Assembly (NCBI GenBank): GCA_937776645.1
Contig: CALMRI010000011.1
Coordinates: forward strand, 1-58,601
Length of the DNA: 58,601 bases
Reading direction: 5' to 3'
Source of the DNA: an uncultured Alphaproteobacteria bacterium
GTDB lineage: Bacteria; Pseudomonadota; Alphaproteobacteria; Thalassobaculales; Thalassobaculaceae
Of the stretch, positions 30,744 through 40,295 are shown piece by piece; positions within the stretch are counted from its first letter, which is position 1, and every line of letters begins with the position of its first letter. Both the position numbers and the translations under genes were made by a program. Below the pieces are notes generated by a model. That model saw only the letters and a program-made list of their open reading frames with translations, had not been told where the DNA came from and made no database searches.

Positions 30744-32419
30744 AAACAGATGGCGTGTTTCATGCCGACCCTGGCGAGCTGCTTTTTTTGCCGCTGGGTG
30801 GATCAAACGAGATAGGCATGAACCTCAACCTCTATTGCTATGGCGGTAAGTGGTTGATGGTGGATCTTGGAATTACTTTCGGCGATGAGACCACGCCGGG
30901 TGTTGACGTGATCATGCCCGATCCAAGCTTTGTCGAGTCCCGGCGGGAGGATCTTCTCGGGCTGGTCGTCACTCATGGTCACGAGGACCATATCGGCGCG
31001 ATCCCTTATCTTTGGGAGCGTCTGCGCTGCCCGATCTACGCGACACCGTTCACCGCGTCGTTGGTGCGCCGCAAGCTGGCCGATGTCGATCTCGTCGGGC
31101 AGGTTGAGTTGATAGAAGTGCCACTATCCGGCAGCGTTACACTCGGGCCGTTCGACATTGAATTTATCGGCCTGACCCATTCAATTCCCGAACCCAGCGC
31201 GATCGTTCTCCGGTGCGAAGCGGGGACAATATTGCACACCGGTGACTGGAAATTCGATCCAGCGCCGCAGGTTGGCGAAGTGACCGACCTCGCGGCGCTG
31301 GAAGCGCTGGCTGAGGAGGGGGTTTTGGCGATGGTCGGCGACTCGACCAATGTCGACGTTCCCGGCAGCACCGGATCGGAAGCCGAATTGGTCGACTCCT
31401 TCAGCGAGCTTTTCGCTAAACAGGAGCACCGGATCGCCGTCACCTGTTTTGCCTCCAATGTCGCCCGCCTGCATAGCATCGCGGTCGCTGCGCGACGCCA
31501 TGACCGTCGGGTGGCGCTGGTTGGCCGCTCACTTTGGCGAATGCACGACGTGGCGCGGGAGAATGGCTATCTGCTCGATATCCCTGACTTCGTCAGCGAG
31601 GCGGATGTGGGCTATTTTCCCCGTAACAAACTAGTGTTGATTTGTACCGGTAGCCAGGGGGAATCGCGCGCGGCGCTTGCCCGGATCGCCGATCAGGCTC
31701 ATCCCAAGGTTTCCATAGAGGCCGGGGATACAGTGATTTTCTCGTCACGTGAGATCCCGGGCAACGAGAACGCGATCGGACGGGTGCAGGGCAAGTTCAT
31801 GTCGCGCGACGTGAAAGTCATCACCGAGCGAGATCACCATGTGCACGTTTCTGGGCATCCGGCCCATGACGATATGGTACGGATGTATCAGATGGTTCGT
31901 CCGGAAATCGCTATTCCAGTGCATGGAGACGCTCGGCATTTGGCGGAGCACGCTCGGCTGGCCCACGATTGTCAGGTGCCGCAGGTGCAGGCTCCTGGCA
32001 ATGGCAGTGTCATACGCTTGGCGCCCGGTCCGGCGGAAATCATTTCCTGGGTTCCGGTGTCGAGCCTGGCGGTTGATGGACCGCGCCTGCGGCAGCTTAA
32101 CGGCGAGGTGATCCGGGACCGCCGTAAACTTCTGCATAATGGCGCGGTTGCCGCGACGTTGATCCTGGACAAGAAGGGATATTGCCGACTCGATCCGATG
32201 CTGACGGTCACGGGCATTACCGACGACGACGACGACGAAGCCGAGGAGATCGACGATTTGTTGGTCGAGATGGTGCGGAAATCCGTGGATGGGCTTTCCT
32301 CCAGCGCTCGGGCGTCCGATGAAGCGGTTGTCGCGGCGGCGTACCGGGCGGTGCGGCGGGTGCTTCGCAATGAGTTTGGCAAGCGTCCGCTTACCACGGT
32401 CCATGTGGTGCGGGGATGA
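30740..32419 (+). CDS. rnj: Ribonuclease J
   Basis: Metallo-beta-lactamase/beta-CASP nuclease with 5'-3' exo- and endonuclease activity in RNA maturation. 559 residues. Metal ligands are in THGHEDHIGAIPYLW near residue 77, HTGDWKFDP near 167 and HVSGHPAHDDM (beta-CASP region) near 368; TGSQGESRAALARIA near 304 is typical. A DDDDDEAEEIDDLL acidic linker (from GAC repeats near 32223) precedes the C-terminal domain. The ATG overlaps the coaX stop, so birA-coaX-rnj is one translationally linked unit. Confidence 0.96.
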   Translation: MKTDGVFHADPGELLFLPLGGSNEIGMNLNLYCYGGKWLMVDLGITFGDETTPGVDVIMPDPSFVESRREDLLGLVVTHGHEDHIGAIPYLWERLRCPIYATPFTASLVRRKLADVDLVGQVELIEVPLSGSVTLGPFDIEFIGLTHSIPEPSAIVLRCEAGTILHTGDWKFDPAPQVGEVTDLAALEALAEEGVLAMVGDSTNVDVPGSTGSEAELVDSFSELFAKQEHRIAVTCFASNVARLHSIAVAARRHDRRVALVGRSLWRMHDVARENGYLLDIPDFVSEADVGYFPRNKLVLICTGSQGESRAALARIADQAHPKVSIEAGDTVIFSSREIPGNENAIGRVQGKFMSRDVKVITERDHHVHVSGHPAHDDMVRMYQMVRPEIAIPVHGDARHLAEHARLAHDCQVPQVQAPGNGSVIRLAPGPAEIISWVPVSSLAVDGPRLRQLNGEVIRDRRKLLHNGAVAATLILDKKGYCRLDPMLTVTGITDDDDDEAEEIDDLLVEMVRKSVDGLSSSARASDEAVVAAAYRAVRRVLRNEFGKRPLTTVHVVRG

Positions 32420-32444
32420 ATGGAGAGAGCGGGATGACAGAGCG

Positions 32445-32849
32445 ATGATTGGCCGCCTTAACCATGTCGCCATTGTCGTGCCGGACCTTGCGGCGGCGGC
32501 GGAGATTTATCGTCAAACCTTGGGGGCCACGGTCAGTGCTCCCGCGGATCTGCCTGATCACGGGGTCACCACGGTTTTCGTCGAGCTACCGAACACCAAG
32601 ATTGAATTGCTTCACCCCTTAGGCGAAGGCTCAATGATCCAAACCTTTCTTGATCGCAACCCGTCCGGTGGAATGCATCACATCTGCTACGAGGTTGAGG
32701 ACATCATCGCTGCGCGCGATGCCCTGAAAGCTAATGGTGCGAGGGTGTTGGGTGATGGCGAGCCAAAGACCGGTGCCCATGGCAAGCCGGTATTGTTTCT
32801 ACACCCCAAGGACTTTGCCGGCACCCTGCTTGAGCTTGAACAGGCCTGA
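32445..32849 (+). CDS. mce: Methylmalonyl-CoA epimerase
   Basis: Interconverts (2S)- and (2R)-methylmalonyl-CoA for entry of propionyl-CoA carbon into the citric acid cycle. 134 residues from ATG 32445, a vicinal-oxygen-chelate protein of two beta-alpha repeats. Metal ligands are visible in RLNHVAIVVPDLAAA (His 7), PSGGMHHICYEVED (His near 85) and GTLLELEQA (Glu near 131). It lies just after rnj, a common order in alphaproteobacteria, and fits with the acyl-CoA genes elsewhere in the window. Confidence 0.95.
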   Translation: MIGRLNHVAIVVPDLAAAAEIYRQTLGATVSAPADLPDHGVTTVFVELPNTKIELLHPLGEGSMIQTFLDRNPSGGMHHICYEVEDIIAARDALKANGARVLGDGEPKTGAHGKPVLFLHPKDFAGTLLELEQA

Positions 32850-32877
32850 GCGTTCTTGCTAAGGGAGGAGGGTATAC

Positions 32878-33126
32878 ATGGATATCGCATCCGGTATCGT
32901 TGTCTATATACTGCTTTGGTGGTGGATTTTTTTCATGTCGCTGCCCTTCGGAGTGCGGCGTGCCGAGACTGTTGAGATTGGCCATGATACCGGGGCACCT
33001 GAAAAGCCGCATCTTTGGAAGAAGGCGCTTGCGACCACGGTTCTGGCAGCGATCCTATGGATAGGGGTCAATTGGGTGATTGAGGCCGAGTTATTCTCAT
33101 TTCGGGAGATGGCGAAAAAGTTTTAA
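32878..33126 (+). CDS. DUF1467 family membrane protein
   Basis: 82-residue protein with two membrane spans: IVVYILLWWWIFFMSLPFGV at the N-terminus and TTVLAAILWIGVNWVI near residue 50. The conserved family block SLPFGVRRAE then GHDTGAPEKPHLWKKAL lies between them. DUF1467 proteins are short alphaproteobacterial inner-membrane proteins regularly found after methylmalonyl-CoA epimerase; their role is unknown. A GGGAGGAGGG ribosome site sits just before the ATG. It is the last gene of the block. Confidence 0.9.
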   Translation: MDIASGIVVYILLWWWIFFMSLPFGVRRAETVEIGHDTGAPEKPHLWKKALATTVLAAILWIGVNWVIEAELFSFREMAKKF

Positions 33127-33420
33127 GGTTAATCTTAGAGCAACCTTCTGAAGCGCGAGCAGGACAAAAAAACAAGGACCTGTCCGACCTTGCCGTTAAA
33201 TGTTCACTTGCTACAAGTATCCTTGTGACGGGACCCTTACCCAGGGTTTCTCCCTTAACTCGGACCATCTATGACGCTCGCGCGCCGAAAAGGTTTTTAT
33301 TGTTGTCGAAGGTTAGTCAGGTCCGGCTCGATGGCCACGCCATTTTTGGTTTTGCGGCATGAATGTTGCGCTTTAAACGTCGCAATGTGGCATTGGGAGA
33401 AGGCAAGGTGACCGAATCAT

Positions 33421-33943
33421 TCGATCGGATGAAGGGCATTGCCAGCGGGCTGTTGATGGCGGGGGCTCTTTTTGCTGCCGCTGACGTCGCGGCCGGCAGA
33501 GGTAAGGGCGAAGACAGTTACATAAGCGGCGATAGAGACCGGTGCCAAGGCCGATATACGGGCCAGCGCCAAAGCTGACGTTAAGCCTGAAGGTGTTGAG
33601 ATCACCGTCACACCCAAGGGCTGCGGCGGACTGAATACGCACAAGCCGGCTGACGATGTGACCTATAAACCCGGCGCCGGTCCTAATCGGTAACCGGTCT
33701 CGCCGGCTGATCTCGTGGGTGCGCAGATGATCAAGGTTCCAGACAAGATCACCTTCAAGATCACGTATGATGTAATGAAAAATCATTGTCTGCCGGCGTA
33801 GTCGCAACTGTTGTCGGGACAGGATTTGGTCGGGAAAGTACCCTACGATATTTCCGTGTGTTGCTTTGAATTCAACGGTCAATCACTCAACGGTCCGGAA
33901 ACTGCCGCGCTTGCCGTAACCTGCCGGAGCATCGCCAAATAGG
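33421..33943 (+). pseudogene. Secreted cysteine-containing protein, decayed
   Basis: A signal peptide is readable near 33429-33500 (MKGIASGLLMAGALFAAADVAAG), then a shift leads to another frame: AKADIRASAKADVKPEGVEI, TVTPKGCGGLNTHKPADDVT, YKPGAGPNR, a TAA near 33691, PADLVGAQMIKVPDKITFKI, a TAG near 33799, then SQLLSGQDLVGKVPYDISVC and a final TAG near 33941. Amino-acid quality stays high across both stops, which suggests a young pseudogene; stop readthrough is possible but unlikely with two different stops. I do not recognise the family. Periplasmic location is inferred from the leader. Confidence 0.65.
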
Positions 33944-33969
33944 AGGTCGGGGATCAACCCCGTCCTCTT
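33941..33969. terminator. Hairpin between convergent genes
   Basis: AGGAGGTCGGGG and CCCCGTCCTCTT pair at 10 of 12 positions around ATCAA. It lies between the decayed secreted-protein gene and the stop of the glutaryl-CoA dehydrogenase gene, where a two-way terminator is expected. The T-tracts are weak. Confidence 0.5.
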
Positions 33970-33994
33970 GCTGGTCATCACGGTTTTTCGATCT

Positions 33995-35227
33995 TCAGTC
34001 GCCGGTAAATGCTTGCAACCCGGTTTGCGCCCGCCCGAGGATCAAGGCGTGTACGTCATGGGTCCCTTCATATGTGTTCACCGCCTCGAGGTTCATGAGG
34101 TGTCGGATGACGCCGTACTCATCCGATACGCCGTTGCCGCCGTGCATATCCCGAGACATCCGGGCGATGTCCAGCGCCTTGCCACAGGAGTTTCGCTTGG
34201 CCAGCGAGATCGCCTCCGGGGCGGCGGTGCCTTCGTCCAGCATTCGGCCTAATCTCAAACAGGTTTGCAGGCCGATGGTAATCTCGGTCTGCATATCTGC
34301 GAGTTTCTTCTGGATCAATTGGTTCGCTGCCAAGGGGCGGCCAAACTGCTTGCGCTCCAGGGTGTAGTCGCGGGCCTGATGCCAACAGAATTCGGCGGCG
34401 CCCAGGGCGCCCCAGGAAATTCCGAAACGGGCCTTGTTGAGACATCCAAAGGGGCCACCCAGCCCCTTCACGTTGGGCAGCAGGTTTTCTTCCGGGACCA
34501 TGACTTCGTCCATGACGATCTCGCCGGTGACAGAGGCGCGCAGCGAAAACTTGCCCTCGATCTTTGGCGCCGACAGCCCCTTCATGCCCTTTTCCAATAC
34601 GAAGCCCCGAATCACGCCGTCATCGGTCTTAGCCCAGACTACGAATACGTCGGCAATGGGCGAGTTGGTGATCCACATCTTCGCGCCGGAAACCAGATAG
34701 CCGCCATCTACCGAACGCGCCCTGGTGACCATTCCGCCCGGGTCCGAGCCGTGATCCGGTTCGGTCAACCCGAAACAGCCGACCCACTCGCCAGTGGTCA
34801 GCTTGGGCAGATATTTTTGCCGCTGATCCTCACTGCCATAGGTATGAATGGGGTGCATCACCAGACTTGATTGTACGCTCATCGCCGAGCGATAGCCGCT
34901 ATCGACACGTTCAACCTCACGGGCAACCAACCCATAACAAACGTGGTTCACGCCAGCGCAACCATAGCCGTCGATGGTCGAGCCGAGAAAGCCAAGTTCA
35001 CCCATTTCGGTCATGATCTCCCGGTCAAACCGCTCGTTTCGGAAGGCATGTTTCACCCTGGGCATTAGCCGGTCCTGGCAGTAGTCCCGAGCGGCATCCC
35101 GTACCATACGTTCTTCTTGGCTGAGCTGCTGATCCAGTAGGAGGGGGTCATCCCACTGAAATATCGGCCTGGAAGGTTTTGGTTTGGGGGAGGGGGCTGC
35201 CGTTGCCGGGGCGGATGTGGGATTCAT
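33995..35227 (-). CDS. gcdH: Glutaryl-CoA dehydrogenase (acyl-CoA dehydrogenase family)
   Basis: FAD enzyme that oxidises and decarboxylates glutaryl-CoA to crotonyl-CoA in lysine and tryptophan breakdown. About 410 residues from ATG 35227, which has GGAG just upstream; an upstream TTG is possible. [16 protein letters not shown] near residue 155 and [19 protein letters not shown] near 185 are the flavin-binding motifs; the catalytic glutamate is in [20 protein letters not shown] near the end, the form typical of glutaryl-CoA dehydrogenase. [20 protein letters not shown] is also as in the family. It is a lone reverse gene, and its N-terminus has a short Pro/Ala-rich leader. Confidence 0.93.
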   Translation of the reverse strand: MNPTSAPATAAPSPKPKPSRPIFQWDDPLLLDQQLSQEERMVRDAARDYCQDRLMPRVKHAFRNERFDREIMTEMGELGFLGSTIDGYGCAGVNHVCYGLVAREVERVDSGYRSAMSVQSSLVMHPIHTYGSEDQRQKYLPKLTTGEWVGCFGLTEPDHGSDPGGMVTRARSVDGGYLVSGAKMWITNSPIADVFVVWAKTDDGVIRGFVLEKGMKGLSAPKIEGKFSLRASVTGEIVMDEVMVPEENLLPNVKGLGGPFGCLNKARFGISWGALGAAEFCWHQARDYTLERKQFGRPLAANQLIQKKLADMQTEITIGLQTCLRLGRMLDEGTAAPEAISLAKRNSCGKALDIARMSRDMHGGNGVSDEYGVIRHLMNLEAVNTYEGTHDVHALILGRAQTGLQAFTGD

Positions 35228-35381
35228 CCCAATCTCCAAATTATGAATAATGTTGACCGTTGCCAGTTATATACGCCGCTCCGGTGTCCGCGGCCATGAT
35301 TTCGGTGCCGGCGATGCTGCATGGCGTTTGTCCTTGGCGGCGAACACCGCATCGTTACCGGGCGCCTGGAAGAGGTAGATC

Positions 35382-35588
35382 ATGTCAAAGCTGAACGAAA
35401 ACGGGGTGATCGTCGAATTCGTCAGAGAGGTAGCTATCTAAAGGTAAGCGCCGTGGTCCTGGTCGCAATGATTGAAGTTTCGATCGTCGGTAACCCAATG
35501 AGCGAAGGCGCGATGCTGATAGGTGGTGCGATTTAAAAATTGGAATGCGTCATGGAAAACCGCCTTAAATGGCTAGGACAGCCATAGC
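35382..35588 (+). pseudogene. Small decayed gene (resembles DUF6898-type proteins)
   Basis: From ATG 35382 the frame reads MSKLNENGVIVEFVREVAI and stops; a second frame gives RGSYLKVSAVVLVAMIEVSI, VGNPMSEGAMLIGGAI, a TAA near 35535, then KLECVMEN. Together this matches the shape of a ~65-residue alphaproteobacterial family that I recall as DUF6898 (xVRVGxxxKVSAVDPxTxxEVSIVG). One shift plus one stop breaks it. The family name is from memory and uncertain; the decay is seen directly. Confidence 0.5.
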
Positions 35589-35876
35589 TTGCGAGGCCGG
35601 CTTTTTTCGGATTTTAGGCCACTTACAGAAAGCTCGCGTGAACCGTTAATTGCGCTCCCTGTGGAGCGTCGCAATTGTCAGCTTGGCAATAGATTAACTT
35701 GCCTTGGGGTGTCGTTCGCCACGCTTGACCGCGCTCCGACCGAGGCTAAATTCCATTTCTCGGGTTAGCCATCCTGGGTCATATTGTATGTTGTGCGCAG
35801 ATTTCGTTTCAGCATCTTCAGGCGTTTGTCGCCTTCCAAGCTTGGGCTTGTGATTTTTAATATTTGATTATAAGGA

Positions 35877-35896
35877 AATTGTTCTTAAGAACAATT
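35877..35896. promoter_or_regulatory. 20-bp perfect palindrome in AT-rich island
   Basis: AATTGTTCTTAAGAACAATT is its own reverse complement over all 20 bases. A symmetric site of this length is typical of a dimeric regulator's operator. The regulator is unknown. It lies 273 bases before the rpiB start. Confidence 0.6.
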
Positions 35897-35941
35897 GTCA
35901 ATTATCTGTAATAGATAAATGTGTGTAAAATATAATACGGT

Positions 35942-35962
35942 AATTAAAATATTATTTTAATT
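35942..35962. repeat. 21-base AT-only inverted repeat
   Basis: AATTAAAATA (35942-35951) and TATTTTAATT (35953-35962) are perfect reverse complements around a single T. Made only of A and T, it is less specific than the neighbouring palindrome, but its exact symmetry in a GC-rich genome is notable. Confidence 0.55.
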
Positions 35963-36169
35963 TAAATGTTTCCATTAAAATTAACCGTTCACGGGTGGCA
36001 AGCACCTTATTACCAATGACGTTATTGTGCAGAGGCATTGAGTGCGTGCAGCGGGAGGGAGGACGATTGCACAATTTTTAGCATTATCCCTAAAAATTGC
36101 CGTATATAATGTGTGTCGACGCGAGAACTCTGGCGCCCTAATTTGGCTCACGCTTGAACTGGTGGACTG

Positions 36170-36640
36170 ATGGAAAAGAAGACCGTCGCGATAGGTGTCG
36201 ACCATGGTGGCCTCCTCCTGAAGTCCGGGCTGATCGAGCAGCTTGGCGCATTGGGGTATTCGGTGCGTGATTTAGGGGCATTCGGGCCGGCATCCGTCGA
36301 CTATCCGGATTACGCCTATAAAGTTGCCGAGACATTGCGGGTTGGCGCGGCGGATATCGGGTTGGTGGTATGCGGCACCGGTATCGGAATGAGTATCGCG
36401 ATGAACCGATATCCCTGGATCCGTGCCGGTGTGGTTCATGATGTGACATCGGCGAGGCTGTCTCGGGAACACAACGACGCCAACGTTCTGGCGCTTGGCG
36501 CTCGGATGACCGGCGCCGAGTTGGCGAAGGAATGCCTGACTGTATTCTTGCAAACCGAGTTTGGGGAAGGTAGGCACGCGCGGCGAGTGCGCAAACTCAC
36601 CGAGCCGCCCAATCTTGGCGACGCCAGCAATGCCGCTTAA
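36170..36640 (+). CDS. rpiB: Ribose-5-phosphate isomerase B (RpiB/LacB family)
   Basis: Interconverts ribose-5-phosphate and ribulose-5-phosphate. 156 residues. N-terminal VAIGVDHGGLLLKSGLIEQL carries the substrate-binding Asp-His; the catalytic cysteine is in GLVVCGTGIGMSIAMNRYP near residue 67, and the helper histidine in VVHDVTSARLSREHNDANVL near 88-105. It is 24 bases upstream of glyA, a frequent alphaproteobacterial pair. Confidence 0.95.
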   Translation: MEKKTVAIGVDHGGLLLKSGLIEQLGALGYSVRDLGAFGPASVDYPDYAYKVAETLRVGAADIGLVVCGTGIGMSIAMNRYPWIRAGVVHDVTSARLSREHNDANVLALGARMTGAELAKECLTVFLQTEFGEGRHARRVRKLTEPPNLGDASNAA

Positions 36641-36664
36641 ACGAAATCTGAATATACGGAAGCA

Positions 36665-37999
36665 ATGATGACGACGGCAATAACGACGCACGATAAAAGC
36701 CAACAAGATAGCGCGGATCATTCCTCTGGCTTTTTTGAAATGTCGGTCAGACAAAGCGATCCGGAATTGTTTCGATCAATCAGCCAGGAACTAGGGCGCC
36801 AACAGGACCAGATAGAGCTGATCGCGTCAGAAAATATAGTCTCGCGCGCCGTGCTTGAAGCGCAAGGTTCGGTGCTGACCAATAAATACGCCGAGGGCTA
36901 TTCCGGGCGCCGCTATTACGGTGGTTGTGAGTTCGTCGACATCGCCGAAACCCTGGCGATCGAGAGGGCTATGATATTATTTGGCTGTGGGTTTGCGAAT
37001 GTTCAGCCGCATTCCGGGGCGCAAGCCAATCAGACGGTGTTTATGGCGCTGTTGCAGCCGGGGGACACGATCCTTGGCCTGTCATTGGCGGCCGGTGGGC
37101 ATTTGACACATGGTGCGCCGCCGAACCAGTCGGGTAAATGGTTCAACGCAATCCAGTACGGTGTCCGCCGCGAGGATCACCTTATTGATTTTGAAGAGGT
37201 GGCTCGGTTGGCTGAGGAACACCGCCCGAAACTGATCATTGCTGGTGGTTCGGCTTATCCGAGGACGCTGGATTTCAAGCGTTTTCGCGAAATTGCGGAC
37301 GCGGTCGGCGCTTATCTGATGGTTGATATGGCCCATTTCTCCGGGCTAGTGGCCGGTGGCGCGCACCCCAGCCCGCTGCCCCATGCCCATGTGGTTACCA
37401 CGACGACCCACAAGACCTTGCGCGGCCCCCGTGGCGGAATGATTCTGACAAATGACGGGGGCATTGCCAAGAAAATCAACTCGGCCCTGTTTCCCGGATT
37501 GCAGGGTGGACCACTAATGCATGTGATCGCTGCCAAGGCGGTGGCCTTTGGCGAAGCCTTGCGCCCGTCGTTCCGGACCTATGCGGAAAATGTTGTTGCG
37601 AATGCCGAAACCCTGGCGACGCGACTGGTCGAGAGGGGTGTCGATCTCGTCTCCGACGGCACCGACACCCATTTGATGCTGGTTGATTTGCGCCGGAAGA
37701 ATTTAACCGGCAAGGATGCTGAGGCGGCGCTTGAGCATGCCGGGATTACTTGCAATAAAAATGGGGTGCCGTTTGACCCACAAAAGCCGACGATCACCTC
37801 AGGAGTGCGCCTCGGTACGCCGGCGGGAACCACTCGCGGGTTCGGCACCAAGGAATTTGCTCAAATCGGGGACCTGATTGGAGACGTTCTTGATAGCATC
37901 GCCGGCGGGGCAGAGGCTGACCCGAAGGTTGGGGCTATGGTGCTGCAGTCGGTTCGGGATTTGTGTGCGCGCTTTCCAATCTATCGAACCGGTGCGTAA
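36665..37999 (+). CDS. glyA: Serine hydroxymethyltransferase
   Basis: PLP enzyme converting serine and tetrahydrofolate to glycine and methylene-tetrahydrofolate. 444 residues from ATG 36665 (a second ATG follows directly). The PLP lysine is in [18 protein letters not shown] near residue 245; [19 protein letters not shown] near 57, [20 protein letters not shown] near 78 and [12 protein letters not shown] near 119 are conserved. The first ~25 residues ([20 protein letters not shown]) are a family-external leader, so a later start is possible. nrdR follows. Confidence 0.96.
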   Translation: MMTTAITTHDKSQQDSADHSSGFFEMSVRQSDPELFRSISQELGRQQDQIELIASENIVSRAVLEAQGSVLTNKYAEGYSGRRYYGGCEFVDIAETLAIERAMILFGCGFANVQPHSGAQANQTVFMALLQPGDTILGLSLAAGGHLTHGAPPNQSGKWFNAIQYGVRREDHLIDFEEVARLAEEHRPKLIIAGGSAYPRTLDFKRFREIADAVGAYLMVDMAHFSGLVAGGAHPSPLPHAHVVTTTTHKTLRGPRGGMILTNDGGIAKKINSALFPGLQGGPLMHVIAAKAVAFGEALRPSFRTYAENVVANAETLATRLVERGVDLVSDGTDTHLMLVDLRRKNLTGKDAEAALEHAGITCNKNGVPFDPQKPTITSGVRLGTPAGTTRGFGTKEFAQIGDLIGDVLDSIAGGAEADPKVGAMVLQSVRDLCARFPIYRTGA

Positions 38000-38044
38000 C
38001 CTGGCTCGTCGTTGACGTGTCGGAAAAATAAAGAGGGGGAAGGC

Positions 38045-38506
38045 ATGCGTTGCCCATTCTGTGGACATAACGACACGCAAGTGAAGGATTCGCGGCCGAC
38101 CGAAGACAACGCGGCGATCCGTCGCCGGCGTTTCTGCCCGTCTTGTGGGGCCAGGTTCACCACCTTCGAGCGCGTGCAGCTGCGCGAGCTGACGATCTTG
38201 AAGAAAAACGGCAAGCGGGCGCCGTTCGATCGAGACAAGTTGGAGCGGTCGGTGCAAATCTCTTTGCGCAAGAGGCCGGTTGATCAGGACCGGGTTGAGC
38301 GCATGGTGAGCGGCATCCAACGACGGCTCGAAAGCATGGGCGAGGCGGAGATCCCCTCCAGTGTGATTGGTGAGATGGTCATGGACTCGCTGGCCAATCT
38401 TGATCCGGTCGCCTATGTCAGGTTCGCATCGGTCTATCGCAATTTCCGGGAAGCCAAGGACTTCGAGGAGTTTGTCGAAGACCTGGGACGCTTCGAGGAA
38501 GATTAG
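38045..38506 (+). CDS. nrdR: Transcriptional repressor NrdR
   Basis: Nucleotide-sensing repressor of ribonucleotide reductase genes. 153 residues from ATG 38045, preceded by GAGGGGGAAGG. The zinc ribbon is [18 protein letters not shown] followed by [20 protein letters not shown]; the ATP-cone domain covers about residues 49-139 ([20 protein letters not shown]). It starts the nrdR-ribD-ribE-ribBA-ribH-nusB-thiL run, a standard alphaproteobacterial order. Confidence 0.97.
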   Translation: MRCPFCGHNDTQVKDSRPTEDNAAIRRRRFCPSCGARFTTFERVQLRELTILKKNGKRAPFDRDKLERSVQISLRKRPVDQDRVERMVSGIQRRLESMGEAEIPSSVIGEMVMDSLANLDPVAYVRFASVYRNFREAKDFEEFVEDLGRFEED

Positions 38507-38525
38507 CGGCCTGGGCGATCTGCTG

Positions 38526-39674
38526 ATGCGCACGCTAGCCAATGGCATCCCAGACAAGGGCTCCCCCGACGCTGTCGCCGCGGACCAAGGCTGGATGCGG
38601 TTGGCGCTCCGGTTGGCCAACCGCGGCCAGGGGCAGGTCGCGCCGAATCCGTCGGTAGGCTGTGTTTTAGTGCGCGACAATAGGATCGTCGGGCGTGGCT
38701 GGACCCAACCGGGCGGAAGGCCGCACGCCGAGGCCGTGGCGTTGGCCCAGGCCGGCTCCGGGGCAGCTGGGGCAACGGCCTATGTCACGCTCGAGCCCTG
38801 TTCCCATCACGGTAAGGCTCCGCCTTGCGCTGATGCCCTGATCGCCGCCGGCGTGGTCAGGGTGGTCGCGGCAATCCAAGATCCCGACGCGCGGGTTGAC
38901 GGTCAGGGATTTGAGCGCCTCCGGGCGGCCGGCCTTGCGGTTACCGTCGGGGTGTGCGGTGAGTTGGCTGGCGCGGCTCTGGCGGGATTCATCCGGCGGG
39001 GCCGCGATGGTCGACCGCTGCTGACCCTAAAGTTGGCGGCGAGTATCGATTCGCGGATCGCCACGCGCGACGGGGAAAGCCAATGGATCACCGGCGAGCC
39101 GGCCCGGCGGTTGGCACATCTGATGCGGGCGCGTCATGATGCGATACTCACCGGGACCGGCACGGTTTTGGCAGATGATCCGTCACTGACCTGTCGGTTG
39201 CCCGGTCTGGACCAGAGAACGCCGGTCCGGGTGGTGCTGGATTCTAGGCTGGTGACGCCGCTGAACAGTGCTCTGGTGAGTTCGGCGCGCAATATCAAAA
39301 CGATGATCATTACTACCGCGGGAGCTTCGGATGCCTCGGCCGCGGCTCTGCGTGGGGAGGGGGTCGAGGTCGCCCGGGTTGCCGAGACGAAGGATGGCAA
39401 GGTGGGGTTGGACGCAGCTTTGCGGGCGCTTGGAGATTGTGGAATCACTAGCGTTTTAGTTGAATCTGGTGGCTTTCTGGCGGCCTCTTTCCTGTCGGCG
39501 GGATTGGTGGATCGACTGGTTTGGTTTCGGGCGCCGATGGTGATTGGCGGCGACGGCAGGGCGGCGGTGGAGCCGTTGGGAGTAGCCGCGCTGGTGGCTG
39601 CGCCAAGGTTCGAACGTATCGATGTACGTCCGGTCGGTGAAGATATGGTGGAAACCTATCGTCTGCGGCCCTAG
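38526..39674 (+). CDS. ribD: Bifunctional riboflavin deaminase/reductase RibD
   Basis: Second and third steps of riboflavin synthesis: deamination of the pyrimidine, then reduction of its ribose side chain. 382 residues from ATG 38526. The zinc-binding deaminase motifs are GGRPHAEAVALAQAG and LEPCSHHGKAPPCADALI within the first 110 residues; the reductase domain begins near 155 (PLLTLKLAASIDSRIATRDG) and includes VLVESGGFLAASFL near 310. It is 19 bases after nrdR, with no gap long enough for a riboswitch. Confidence 0.95.
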   Translation: MRTLANGIPDKGSPDAVAADQGWMRLALRLANRGQGQVAPNPSVGCVLVRDNRIVGRGWTQPGGRPHAEAVALAQAGSGAAGATAYVTLEPCSHHGKAPPCADALIAAGVVRVVAAIQDPDARVDGQGFERLRAAGLAVTVGVCGELAGAALAGFIRRGRDGRPLLTLKLAASIDSRIATRDGESQWITGEPARRLAHLMRARHDAILTGTGTVLADDPSLTCRLPGLDQRTPVRVVLDSRLVTPLNSALVSSARNIKTMIITTAGASDASAAALRGEGVEVARVAETKDGKVGLDAALRALGDCGITSVLVESGGFLAASFLSAGLVDRLVWFRAPMVIGGDGRAAVEPLGVAALVAAPRFERIDVRPVGEDMVETYRLRP

Positions 39675-39683
39675 TTTATCACC

Positions 39684-40295
39684 ATGTTTACTGGAATCAT
39701 CACCGATGTCGGCACGGTCGAGGCGTTGGAGCAGCGTGGAGACCTGCGCGCTGTGGTCAAAGCGCACTACGAAACCCAGACGATTAGCGATGGCGCTTCC
39801 ATTGCGTGTTCCGGGGCCTGTCTGACGGTTGTCGACAAGGGGGCAGACTGGTTCGCCGTGGATATCTCCAAGGAAACGCTTGATCACACGACGCTGGGGG
39901 CATGGTCGGTCGGCTCGAGGATTAATCTTGAGCGGTCCCTGCGCATAGGGGATGAGCTTGGCGGTCACATGGTCTCAGGCCATGTGGATGGCGTCGCGAC
40001 GGTACTCTCGCTCATTGATGAAGGCGATAGCCGGCGCCTGACGATCCGAGTGCCAGGGCGCATATCAAGGTTTATCGCGTCGAAGGGGTCTGTGGCGCTC
40101 GACGGCATCTCGTTAACTGTCAATGAAGTTGAGGCTGACGTGTTCGGGGTGAACATTATTCCCCACACCTGGGAGGAGACGACTTTGGCCGATGTGGGCC
40201 CGGGCAGCCGATTGAATGTTGAAATTGATATGCTGGCGCGCTACGTCGCCCGCTTGACGGAACAAGTGGAGGCAACGCGCGATGGCGACGCCTGA
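39684..40295 (+). CDS. ribE: Riboflavin synthase, alpha chain type
   Basis: Final step: two lumazines give riboflavin and the pyrimidine precursor. 203 residues in two homologous barrels. The start MFTGIITDVGTVEALEQRGD is the family signature. GASIACSGACLTVV near residue 42 and its repeat KGSVALDGISLTVNEVEA near 133 are clear. The C-terminus overlaps the ribBA start by 14 bases. Confidence 0.96.
   Translation: MFTGIITDVGTVEALEQRGDLRAVVKAHYETQTISDGASIACSGACLTVVDKGADWFAVDISKETLDHTTLGAWSVGSRINLERSLRIGDELGGHMVSGHVDGVATVLSLIDEGDSRRLTIRVPGRISRFIASKGSVALDGISLTVNEVEADVFGVNIIPHTWEETTLADVGPGSRLNVEIDMLARYVARLTEQVEATRDGDA

Larger units (their letters stand above)
35589..36169. other. AT-rich intergenic island before rpiB
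   Basis: No gene was found. GC is normal to 35850, then drops sharply: 35855-35985 is mostly A and T, unlike anything else in the window, and returns to normal before rpiB. Within it are two perfect palindromes (separate entries). The region lies between a decayed gene and rpiB-glyA and may be a complex promoter, a protein-binding site or imported DNA. No DnaA box of the form TTATCCACA was seen. Confidence 0.7.

Noticed and set aside
35860..36000. AT-rich island as chromosomal origin
   Set aside because: No DnaA boxes, no dnaA, hemE, gidA or parAB nearby, and no clear skew information in the window.
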